Of a stretch of DNA of 45,764 bases, positions 8,380 through 15,503 are shown piece after piece; position 1 is the first letter of the stretch, and each line of letters starts with the position of its first letter. The stretch spans positions 1 through 45,764 of the forward strand of contig JANQIL010000009.1 in assembly GCA_028282245.1 (NCBI GenBank), read 5' to 3'. Position numbers and translations under genes: made by a program. This DNA comes from Magnetospira sp. Lineage in GTDB: Bacteria; Pseudomonadota; Alphaproteobacteria; Rhodospirillales; Magnetospiraceae. The notes under the pieces were generated by a model. It did no database searches, had not been told where the DNA came from, and saw only the letters and a list, made by a program, of their open reading frames with translations.

Positions 8380-9135
8380 TTGTCCCTCACCGACGACCAG
8401 CGGCGCCGCTACGCCCGCAACATGCTGCTCGACGAAGTCGGACAGAATGGGCAGGAGCGGCTGCGCGCGGCCCGCGTCCTGGTGGTCGGGGCGGGCGGGC
8501 TCGGCGCCCCGGTGCTGATGTATCTGGCGGCGGCCGGAGTCGGAACCCTGGGCGTGGTCGACGGCGACCGGGTCGAACTGTCGAATCTGCAACGCCAGAT
8601 CTGCCATGCCAGCGGCGACATCGGCCGCCCGAAGGCGAACAGCGCCGCCGACACCCTTGGCGACATCAACCCGGAGGTGACCGTTGAGACCCACGCGCTG
8701 CGGCTTGACGCCGGGGCGGCCGACCGCCTGACCGCCGCCCACGATCTGGTGATCGACTGCACCGACAATTTCGCCACCCGCTTCCTGATCAACGACGCCT
8801 GCCTGACCCACCGGCGGCCCCTGGTCTCCGGAGCGGTGACCCGGTTCGACGGCCAGGTGGCGGTGTTTCGGCCGGCGGCGGAGCCGGACGCCCCCTGCTA
8901 TCGCTGTCTGGTTCCGGAGTTGCCCCGCCAGCCCCGCGCCTGCGCCGAGACCGGGGTGTTGGGAGCGGTGTGCGGCATTGTCGGGGCGTGGCAGGCGACC
9001 GAGGCGCTCAAGGAACTGATGGGGATCGGCGAGACCCTGGCCGGACGGCTGCTGATCATCGACGCCCTGGGAGCCCGGGTTCGCGTCGTTCGGTTGCGCC
9101 GAGATCCCGATTGCCCGGCTTGCGGGGCGGCCTGA
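8380..9135 (+). CDS. moeB: E1-like adenylyltransferase MoeB/ThiF/HesA family
   Basis: Activates the C-terminal Gly-Gly of a ubiquitin-like sulfur carrier (MoaD or ThiS type) by adenylation. The 251-residue product shows the ATP loop GAGGLG at residues 37-42, the E1 block DGDRVELSNLQRQ, DCTDNFATR, and a zinc site made by CYRC and a C-terminal CPAC. There is no rhodanese domain, so it is the short MoeB/HesA type. The likely start is TTG 8380, giving MSLTDDQRRRYARNMLL, which is where this family normally begins; ATG is not available. The gene is 5 bases from cysK. A moaD lies at 15122-15373 on the other strand and is a plausible partner, but ThiS cannot be excluded. Confidence 0.9.
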   Translation: MSLTDDQRRRYARNMLLDEVGQNGQERLRAARVLVVGAGGLGAPVLMYLAAAGVGTLGVVDGDRVELSNLQRQICHASGDIGRPKANSAADTLGDINPEVTVETHALRLDAGAADRLTAAHDLVIDCTDNFATRFLINDACLTHRRPLVSGAVTRFDGQVAVFRPAAEPDAPCYRCLVPELPRQPRACAETGVLGAVCGIVGAWQATEALKELMGIGETLAGRLLIIDALGARVRVVRLRRDPDCPACGAA

Positions 9136-9156
9136 TCGCGCGGCGGCGGCCGGCGC

Positions 9157-9185
9157 TTGTCTCCCCGCCCCGACTGTCCTAGCCT
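9157..9185 (+). promoter_or_regulatory. Candidate promoter of the liv-type ABC operon
   Basis: TTGTCT (9157-9162) and TAGCCT (9180-9185) at 17-base spacing precede the substrate-binding-protein gene. The resulting leader contains a GGGAGG/CCTCCC hairpin (9200-9205 with 9212-9217) just before the ribosome binding site GGGGAGA (9225-9231). The -10 box is only a moderate match. Confidence 0.4.
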
Positions 9186-9238
9186 CGCGGGAATCGCGGG
9201 GGAGGGCGCCTCCTCCCGGAACCAGGGGAGACATTCGG

Positions 9239-10402
9239 ATGACGAAGACTCTGTTCGCCGCGGCGGCGCTGGCCGCCGCCATCGCCCTGCCGGCCCAGGC
9301 CGCCGAACCGGTCAGGATCGGCATGATCACCACCCTGTCGGGCGGCGGCGCGTCGCTCGGCATCGACACGCGCGACGGATTCATGCTGGCGGTCAAGATG
9401 AAGGGCGGAAGACTGGGCGGCGCCGAGACCGCGATCGACATCGTCGACGACGCCCGCAAGGTGGGCAACGCCAAGCAGATCGCCACCCGGATGCTGCAAC
9501 AGGACGACGTGGACGTGATAACCGGCATCGTCTGGTCGAATCTCGCCCTGGCCGTGGTTCCGGCGGTGACCGGAGCGGACAAGTTCTACCTCAGCACCAA
9601 CGCCGCCCCCTCGCATCTGGCCGGCAAGGGCTGCCATCCGAACTACTTCGCGGTATCCTACCAGAACGACAACCTGGACGAGGCGGCGGGCTACCACGTC
9701 AACGCCAAGGGCTACGACAACGTCTATCTGATCGCCCCCAACTATCCGGCCGGCAGGGACCACCTGAACGGCTTCAAGCGCTATTACAAGGGCGGTCTGG
9801 CCGGCGAGGTCTACACCAAGCTCGGGCAGGTGGACTACGCGGCGGAAATCGCCAACCTGCGCGCCGCGAAACCGGACGCGGTGTTCATCTTCCTGCCCGG
9901 CGGGATGGGCATCAACTTCACCAAGCAGTATGCCCAGGCCGGACTGGTCGAGCGGATTCCGCTGTTCGGCCCGGCCTTTTCCTTCTCGCAGGACATCCTG
10001 GGCGCGGTCGGCGACGCGGCGCTTGGCGTGTTCAACACCGCGCAGTGGAGCCCCGACCTGGACATCCCCGCCAACAAGGCCTTCGTGACCGCGTTCCAGG
10101 CCGAGTACGGCCGCCTGCCGTCGCTCTACGCCAGCCAGGGCTACGACACCGCCCTGCTGCTGGACTCCGCGATCGCCAAGGTCGGCGGCGACCTGTCGGA
10201 CAAGGCGGCCTTCCGGTCCGCCCTCAAGGCGGCCGAGTTCGAGACCGTGCGCGGCAAGTTCAGCTTCGGGAGCAACCACCATCCGGTGCAGGACGTCTAC
10301 ATGCGCAAGGTGGTCAAGGTGAACGGCACGATCACCAACGAAGTGGTCGAGAAGGTGTTTTCCATCCACCAGGACGCCTACGCCGCCGATTGCGGGATGT
10401 AG
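9239..10402 (+). CDS. Periplasmic substrate-binding protein, branched-chain amino acid (HAAT) type
   Basis: High-affinity binding protein of an ABC importer, acting in the periplasm. The 387-residue product has a signal peptide (MTKTLFAAAALAAAIALPAQA, cleaved near residue 21), then VRIGMITTLSGGGASLG, the usual start of a type I periplasmic binding fold. Two cysteines in the mature protein (KGCHPNYF and the C-terminal ADCGM) could form a disulfide. The family takes up leucine-type amino acids but also aromatic acids, amides and urea; the sequence reminds me of members linked to aromatic compounds in Rhodopseudomonas, but I cannot fix the substrate. It heads the five-gene operon and has the strongest ribosome binding site. 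Confidence 0.9.
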   Translation: MTKTLFAAAALAAAIALPAQAAEPVRIGMITTLSGGGASLGIDTRDGFMLAVKMKGGRLGGAETAIDIVDDARKVGNAKQIATRMLQQDDVDVITGIVWSNLALAVVPAVTGADKFYLSTNAAPSHLAGKGCHPNYFAVSYQNDNLDEAAGYHVNAKGYDNVYLIAPNYPAGRDHLNGFKRYYKGGLAGEVYTKLGQVDYAAEIANLRAAKPDAVFIFLPGGMGINFTKQYAQAGLVERIPLFGPAFSFSQDILGAVGDAALGVFNTAQWSPDLDIPANKAFVTAFQAEYGRLPSLYASQGYDTALLLDSAIAKVGGDLSDKAAFRSALKAAEFETVRGKFSFGSNHHPVQDVYMRKVVKVNGTITNEVVEKVFSIHQDAYAADCGM

Positions 10403-10407
10403 GTCTC

Positions 10408-10439
10408 CCGGCGCGCCCCGAGACGCGGGACGCGCCCGG
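10408..10439 (+). other. Intercistronic hairpin between binding protein and permease genes
   Basis: GGCGCG (10410-10415) pairs with CGCGCC (10431-10436), and CC/GG pairs can extend it across a bulge. Stable stems at this position are common in ABC importer operons and protect the abundant binding-protein mRNA. No T-run follows, so it is not a typical terminator. Confidence 0.4.
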
Positions 10440-10460
10440 ACCCCACCCACCGGACCGCCC

Positions 10461-11384
10461 ATGACCTGGCTCCTCTTCGCCGAACAGACCCTCAACGGCC
10501 TTCAGCAGGGCGTGATGCTGTTCCTGATGGCGGCCGGGCTGACCCTGGTGTTCGGCATCATGAGCCTGCTCAATCTGGCGCACGGCTCGTTGTACATGGT
10601 CGGCGCCTACGTGACCGCGACCGTGACCCAGGCGAGCGGCAGCTTCGGCCTGGGCGTGCTGGCCGGGATGGCGGCGGCGGCGCTCGCCGGCGGCCTGATC
10701 GAGCTGATCGCCCTGCGTCGCCTCTATGCCCGCGACCACCTGGACCAGGTCCTGGCCACCTTCGGATTGATCCTGTTCTTCAACGAACTGGTCAAAATCC
10801 TGTGGGGACCCCAGGCGCTGTTCCTGTCGACGCCGGAGATTCTCTCGGGCACCGTCGATCTGGCGGGAACGCCCTATCCGGCCTACCGGCTGTTCATCAT
10901 CGCGGTCGGGCTCCTGGTGGCCCTCGGGCTGCGCGTCCTGATCGTCAACACCCGGGTCGGCATGCTGATCCGCGCCGGCTCCACGCATCGCGAGATGGTC
11001 GGCGCCCTGGGGGTCGACATCGCCCGCCTCTACACGATCATCTTCGCCGTCGGCGCCATGCTGGCCGGGCTGGCCGGCGCCCTGGCCGGGCCGATGCTGG
11101 CGATCCAGGTGGGAATGGGCGAGAACATCCTGATCCTGACCTTCGTGGTGATCATCGTCGGCGGCATCGGCTCGGTGCGCGGCGCCCTGGTCGGAGCGCT
11201 GCTGGTCGGAACGGTCGATACCTTCGGGCGCGCCTTCCTGCCGATGGCGTTGCGCGCCGTGATGGACCCGTCGGCGGCCGACACGGTCGGCGCCTCGATC
11301 GCCGGAATGTCCATTTACATCCTGATGGCGGCGGTGCTGATGATCCGCCCGCGCGGGCTGTTCCAGGCCTACGGGGGAACGTGA
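10461..11384 (+). CDS. livH: ABC importer inner-membrane permease, LivH type
   Basis: First of two transmembrane subunits of the importer. The 307-residue product is hydrophobic throughout, with about eight membrane helices, and has the LivH landmarks LNGLQQGVMLFLMAAGLTL, FGIMSLLNLAHGSLYM and the cytoplasmic coupling region with IRAGSTHREMVGALGVD. The C-terminal helix ends in IRPRGLFQAYGGT. It is followed one base later by the LivM gene. The symbol indicates the subunit type only; the transported substrate is not known. Confidence 0.9.
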   Translation: MTWLLFAEQTLNGLQQGVMLFLMAAGLTLVFGIMSLLNLAHGSLYMVGAYVTATVTQASGSFGLGVLAGMAAAALAGGLIELIALRRLYARDHLDQVLATFGLILFFNELVKILWGPQALFLSTPEILSGTVDLAGTPYPAYRLFIIAVGLLVALGLRVLIVNTRVGMLIRAGSTHREMVGALGVDIARLYTIIFAVGAMLAGLAGALAGPMLAIQVGMGENILILTFVVIIVGGIGSVRGALVGALLVGTVDTFGRAFLPMALRAVMDPSAADTVGASIAGMSIYILMAAVLMIRPRGLFQAYGGT

Positions 11385-11385
11385 C

Positions 11386-12372
11386 ATGGCGTCCCGGCGA
11401 ACCGTCGTCCTGACCCTCGGCCTGCTTCTGCTGATCGGCCTGCCGCCGGCCGCCCTGGCGTTCGGCGAGCCGTTCATGGTGACCCTGTGGTCGCGTATCC
11501 TCATCTGGGCCCTGGCGGCGGCCAGCCTGGATCTGATCCTCGGCTACGGCGGCATGGTCAGCCTCGGTCACGCCGCCTTCGTCGGCATCGGCGCCTACAC
11601 GGTCGGCATCCTCGGCCATCACGCCTTCGAGGGCAGCGCGGTGCCGTTCCTGCCCGGCGACTGGTCCGGGTCGGCCCTGGCCCTGGTGCAGTGGCCGGCC
11701 GCCGTCGGCGCGGCGGCCCTGGTGGCGCTGATCATCGGCGCCCTCAGCCTGCGCACCGCCGGGGTGTACTTCATCATGATCACCCTCGCGTTCGCCCAGA
11801 TGCTCTACTACTTCTTCATCTCGCTGCCCGACTACGGCGGCGAGGACGGGATCAATCTTTGGCAACGTTCCGAGGTGCCCGGCCTGGATACCGGCGATCC
11901 GGTGGTCTTCTACTACGTCTGTCTGGTCCTGCTGGTCGGCTTCCTGGTCCTCGCCAAGCGGCTGGTCGACAGCCGGTTCGGCATGGTCCTGCGCGGCTGC
12001 AAGCAGAACGAGGCGCGGCTGCGGGCGCTCGGATGCCCGACCACGCGCGGCAAGCTCGTCGCCTTCGCGATCGCCGGCGCCGGAGCCGGTCTGGCCGGCG
12101 CCCTGGCCGCCAACCAGACCGAATTCGTCGATCCGGGCCTCATGCACTGGACCAAGTCGGGCGAGCTGATCGTCATGGTGCTGCTGGGCGGCATGGGGAC
12201 CCTGGTCGGGCCGGTGTTCGGGGCGGCCGCCCTGCTGCTGCTCGAAGAGGTCCTGACCGGCATCACCGAGCATTGGATGATCATTCTCGGACCGCTGCTG
12301 ATTCTCGTGGTCCTGTTCGCGCGGCGCGGCATCTACGGCTGGCTGGCGGGGCCGGGGGCGCGCGATGGCTGA
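11386..12372 (+). CDS. livM: ABC importer inner-membrane permease, LivM type
   Basis: Second transmembrane subunit. The 328-residue protein has the LivM signature LDLILGYGGMVSLGHAAF near residues 47-64, several membrane helices, and the coupling segment with LRGCKQNEARLRALG. The start ATG lies one base after the LivH stop (TGACATG). The stop is inside the next gene, an 8-base overlap (12365-12372), so translation of the membrane and ATPase subunits is coupled. Confidence 0.9.
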   Translation: MASRRTVVLTLGLLLLIGLPPAALAFGEPFMVTLWSRILIWALAAASLDLILGYGGMVSLGHAAFVGIGAYTVGILGHHAFEGSAVPFLPGDWSGSALALVQWPAAVGAAALVALIIGALSLRTAGVYFIMITLAFAQMLYYFFISLPDYGGEDGINLWQRSEVPGLDTGDPVVFYYVCLVLLVGFLVLAKRLVDSRFGMVLRGCKQNEARLRALGCPTTRGKLVAFAIAGAGAGLAGALAANQTEFVDPGLMHWTKSGELIVMVLLGGMGTLVGPVFGAAALLLLEEVLTGITEHWMIILGPLLILVVLFARRGIYGWLAGPGARDG

Positions 12373-13114
12373 GCCGATCCTGGAGGTGCGCGGCCTGACC
12401 AAGCGGTTCGGGGCCCTGGCCGCGTCCGACGGCCTCGACCTCACGGTGCGGCGCGGCACCGTGCACGGCCTGATCGGTCCCAACGGAGCCGGCAAGACCA
12501 CCGCCATCAACCAGTTGTCGGGCGAATTGTCCCCCGACTCCGGACACGTCCTGTTCGAGGGGCGCGACGTCACCCGTTTGCCGGTGCACCGCCGGGCCCG
12601 CCTCGGTCTTCAGAGATCGTATCAGATCACCAGCCTGTTCCCCGATTTCACGGCCCTGGACAACGTCGCGATGGCGGTGCAGATACGGGGCCGAAGCTGC
12701 TTCGGCATGGGACGGCCGGCCCGCCGCGATCCGACGCTGCGCGATCCGGCGCGCGCCCTGCTCGACCGGGTCGGCCTGGACGACCGGCGCGACGTGGTGG
12801 CCGGCGGCCTCGCGCACGGCGAGAAGCGACAACTGGAGATCGCCATGGCGCTGGCCGCCGGACCGCGCATGCTGCTGCTCGACGAGCCGATGGCCGGAGT
12901 CGGGCGCCGCGAGACCCGCCGCCTGATGGATCTGCTGGCGCCGCTGAGGGGCGAGATCACCCTGCTGCTGGTCGAGCACGACATGGACGTGGTGTTCGCG
13001 CTGGCCGACGAGATCACGGTGATGGTCAAGGGCCGCGCCATCGCCAGCGGACCACCCGAGTCGATCCGCGCCGACCGCGAGGTCCGCCGGGCCTACCTGG
13101 GAGACTACGGATGA
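12365..13114 (+). CDS. livG: ABC importer ATPase, LivG type
   Basis: Cytoplasmic ATPase subunit of 249 residues. Walker A is GPNGAGKTT, Walker B is MLLLDEP, and the switch histidine is in VEHDMD. The ABC signature is unusual: LAHGE, with Ala where the family has Ser (LSxGx); that Ser normally contacts the ATP gamma-phosphate across the dimer. The codon is GCG, one base from TCG. The rest of the signature helix (KRQLEIAMALA) is normal. The stop overlaps the LivF start (ATGA, 13111-13114). Confidence 0.92.
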   Translation: MAEPILEVRGLTKRFGALAASDGLDLTVRRGTVHGLIGPNGAGKTTAINQLSGELSPDSGHVLFEGRDVTRLPVHRRARLGLQRSYQITSLFPDFTALDNVAMAVQIRGRSCFGMGRPARRDPTLRDPARALLDRVGLDDRRDVVAGGLAHGEKRQLEIAMALAAGPRMLLLDEPMAGVGRRETRRLMDLLAPLRGEITLLLVEHDMDVVFALADEITVMVKGRAIASGPPESIRADREVRRAYLGDYG

Positions 13115-13827
13115 GCCGGCGGCTCCTGGACATCCGCGGGGTGACCGGCGGCTACGGATCGAGCCAGGCCCTGTTCGGGGTCGACCTGCACGTCGACCAC
13201 GGCGAGGTGGTGACCCTGATGGGCCGCAACGGCATGGGCAAGACGACCACCCTGCGCGCCATCATGGGTCTGGCGAGGGTTTGGGGCGGCGACATCGAGC
13301 TGGACGGGGACGCCATCGTCGGCCGGCCCTCGCACCGCATCGCGCGGCGCGGCATCGGCTACGTGCCCGAGGGGCGGCAGGTATTCCCCAACCTGACGGT
13401 GCGCGAGAACCTGATCGCCACCGCCGCCAATCGACGCGGGGCCGGCGAGCCTTGGACCGTCGACCGGGTGATGGCGTTGTTTCCGCGCCTCGATGAGCGC
13501 CGCGAGCAATATGCGCGCACCCTGTCGGGCGGCGAGCAGCAGATGCTGTCGATCGGCCGCGCCCTGATGACCAATCCGCTGTTCATGCTGCTCGACGAGG
13601 CGACCGAGGGTCTGGCACCGATGGTTCGCGAGGAGATCTGGAGCGTCCTTGAAACCAACCTCAAGGAGGCCGGTCAGGCGATCCTGGTGGTCGACCGGCA
13701 CCCGGAGGCGATGGCGCGGATCGCCGACCGTCATTACGTGATGGAAAAGGGCCGCATCGTGTGGACCGGTGATTCGGCGGCCCTGCTGGCCGACCGCACG
13801 GTGCAGCATCGCTACCTGGGGGTATGA
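13111..13827 (+). CDS. livF: ABC importer ATPase, LivF type
   Basis: Second ATPase subunit, 238 residues. Walker A is GRNGMGKTT, the signature is the canonical LSGGEQQML, and Walker B is MLLDEATEGLAP. The H-loop reads LVVDRHPEAM instead of the more usual VEQN of LivF proteins. The gene ends the operon. The next gene is convergent with a gap of only 19 bases, and I see no clear terminator there. Confidence 0.92.
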   Translation: MSRRLLDIRGVTGGYGSSQALFGVDLHVDHGEVVTLMGRNGMGKTTTLRAIMGLARVWGGDIELDGDAIVGRPSHRIARRGIGYVPEGRQVFPNLTVRENLIATAANRRGAGEPWTVDRVMALFPRLDERREQYARTLSGGEQQMLSIGRALMTNPLFMLLDEATEGLAPMVREEIWSVLETNLKEAGQAILVVDRHPEAMARIADRHYVMEKGRIVWTGDSAALLADRTVQHRYLGV

Positions 13828-13846
13828 CGGCGGACGGTCGCCCGGC

Positions 13847-14662
13847 CTACAATCCACCTCCCGGGCGATCCAGGGCATGGCGGATCAGTTCGCCGGTCAG
13901 GAATTCGAACGCGTCGTCCACGTCGTCGGTGCGGTACAGAAGGTCCAGGTCGCGGAGGTCGATGGTGCCGGCCTCGGCCATCCCCGCCAGGTCCATCACC
14001 CGGTCCCAGAACGCGCCGCCGAACAACACGATGGGCAAGGGCTTTTGCAGTCTCCCGGTCTGTACCAGGGTCAGCGCCTCGAACAGTTCGTCCATGGTCC
14101 CGAAGCCGCCCGGGAACATCACCAGCGCCTTGGCGAGGTAGATGAACCAGAACTTTCGCATGAAAAAGTAGTTGAAATGGATCGACAGATTTCGGGTGAT
14201 GTAGGGATTGCCGCTCTGTTCGTTGGGCAGCGCGATGTTGAGCCCCACGTTCAGGCCCCGCGCCTCCGAGGCGCCCCGGTTGGCGGCCTCCATGATCCCC
14301 GGGCCGCCGCCGGTGCACACCACGAAACGGCGGCGCGGATGGTCGAGGGTTTTTGACCATTCGGTCACCTTGAACGCGAGTTGCCGCGCCGCCTCGTAGT
14401 AGCGCGACATCTCGAACGCCGCCTCGGCGCTTTTCAGGTCCCCCTGGCCGGCCCGCGCCTCGGCCAGCCGCGCCGCCGCCGCCTCGCGCGACACGATCCG
14501 CGCCGAGCCCATGAACACCACGGTATCGGTGATGCCGAGTTTCTCGAACCGCGCCTGCGGTCCCAGGTGTTCGGCCAGGATGCGCAACGGCCGACCGTCG
14601 CGGGATTCCAGGAACACCTCGTCGAGGTAGATCTTGGTCAGCTTCTCGGTGCCCTGGTTCAT
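13847..14662 (-). CDS. LOG-family nucleotide phosphoribohydrolase (TIGR00730-like)
   Basis: The 271-residue product belongs to the LOG (lonely guy / lysine decarboxylase-like) family, members of which split nucleoside 5'-monophosphates, including cytokinin ribotides, into base and ribose phosphate. The two family motifs are present: GGGPGIMEAANRGA (residues 118-131) and PGGFGTMDE (184-192). It is longer than the short LOG proteins by an N-terminal segment of about 40 residues and a helix around residues 65-105, so it is nearer the larger bacterial form. The start overlaps the moaE stop (ATGA, 14659-14662), so it is coupled to the molybdopterin genes, although no functional link is known to me. 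Real substrate uncertain. Confidence 0.9.
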   Translation of the reverse strand: MNQGTEKLTKIYLDEVFLESRDGRPLRILAEHLGPQARFEKLGITDTVVFMGSARIVSREAAAARLAEARAGQGDLKSAEAAFEMSRYYEAARQLAFKVTEWSKTLDHPRRRFVVCTGGGPGIMEAANRGASEARGLNVGLNIALPNEQSGNPYITRNLSIHFNYFFMRKFWFIYLAKALVMFPGGFGTMDELFEALTLVQTGRLQKPLPIVLFGGAFWDRVMDLAGMAEAGTIDLRDLDLLYRTDDVDDAFEFLTGELIRHALDRPGGGL

Positions 14663-15120
14663 GGGTCGCCGCCGCCAAGGTCCCAGCGCGCCGCCGATTC
14701 GACATCCTCGCTACGCGCCGTCACCCAATGCGCGCGCCCATCCGGCGTCTCCTCGCGCTTCCAGAACGGCGCCTCGGTCTTCAGGCGATCCATCAGAAAA
14801 CCCGCCGCCTCGAAGGCGGCCCGGCGGTGCTCCGCCGCGACGGCGACCAGAACGATGTTGTCGGACGGCCGCAGCCGGCCATGGCGATGGATGATCACAC
14901 AGTCCCGAAGGTCCCATCGCCGCCGCGCCTGGTCCTCCAGGCGCGCCATGTGTTTTTCGGTCATCGCCGCGTAATGCTCGATGGTCAGGCCGCCGCCGCC
15001 GTCGATGTCCCGCACCCGGCCGACGAACAGGCAGACCGCGCCGACTCCCGTGTCGCCGCTCCCCAGGGCGTCCATCACCGCCGCCGCGTCGAAGTCCTCG
15101 GGCTGCGTCCACGCCGCCAT
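14659..15120 (-). CDS. moaE: Molybdopterin synthase catalytic subunit
   Basis: Large subunit of molybdopterin synthase, which inserts two sulfurs into cyclic pyranopterin monophosphate using MoaD thiocarboxylate. The 153-residue product has the MoaE blocks VCLFVGRVRD, IEHYAAM, HRHGRL and the catalytic-lysine region LKTEAPFWKRE. It starts one base after the moaD stop and overlaps the LOG gene, so moaD-moaE-LOG is a compact minus-strand operon. Confidence 0.95.
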   Translation of the reverse strand: MAAWTQPEDFDAAAVMDALGSGDTGVGAVCLFVGRVRDIDGGGGLTIEHYAAMTEKHMARLEDQARRRWDLRDCVIIHRHGRLRPSDNIVLVAVAAEHRRAAFEAAGFLMDRLKTEAPFWKREETPDGRAHWVTARSEDVESAARWDLGGGDP

Positions 15121-15121
15121 C

Positions 15122-15373
15122 TCAGCCTCCGGTGACCGGCGGGAACAGCGCCACCTCGTCGTCGGCGCCGACCGGGGTGTCGAGGTCGGCGTAGTCGTGG
15201 TTGACGGCGACGCGGACCATCGCGCGATCCGACAGCGCCAGCGCGTGGCCGCCGCCGCGCGCCTCCAGCCAGCCGAGCAGCGATTCCACGTCGACCACCC
15301 CGGGCGGCCGATCCAGGGTCTCCTCGGCGAGTCCCACGCGTTCCCGGAACCAAGCGAAATAGAGCAGCTTCAT
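15122..15373 (-). CDS. moaD: Molybdopterin synthase sulfur carrier subunit
   Basis: Ubiquitin-like sulfur carrier, 83 residues, starting MKLLYFAWFRERVG and ending in PPVTGG, whose terminal Gly-Gly is adenylated by a MoeB enzyme and then thiocarboxylated. An AGAGGAA ribosome binding site precedes ATG (complement of 15371-15373). The frame is open upstream, but the family start is clear. It heads the moaD-moaE-LOG operon; a moeB candidate is at 8380-9135. Confidence 0.95.
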   Translation of the reverse strand: MKLLYFAWFRERVGLAEETLDRPPGVVDVESLLGWLEARGGGHALALSDRAMVRVAVNHDYADLDTPVGADDEVALFPPVTGG

Positions 15374-15449
15374 GACGTTTCCTCTTCCCGGCAACATAGG
15401 TTTCCGTCGCCACCGCCGCCAGTCCCCGGCGCGCGGTCCGGCGCAAAAA

Positions 15450-15468
15450 CCGGCCGGCCCCATCCGGC
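15450..15468 (-). terminator. Possible weak terminator after the penicillin-binding protein gene
   Basis: On the minus strand GCCGG and CCGGC flank a 6-base loop and are followed by CGG and TTTTT. The stem is only 5 bp. It lies between the PBP stop and moaD and could separate the two units. Confidence 0.3.
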
Positions 15469-15503
15469 GCGGCGGCGCGATCCGCGCCTGGGCGGACTCC
15501 CCT

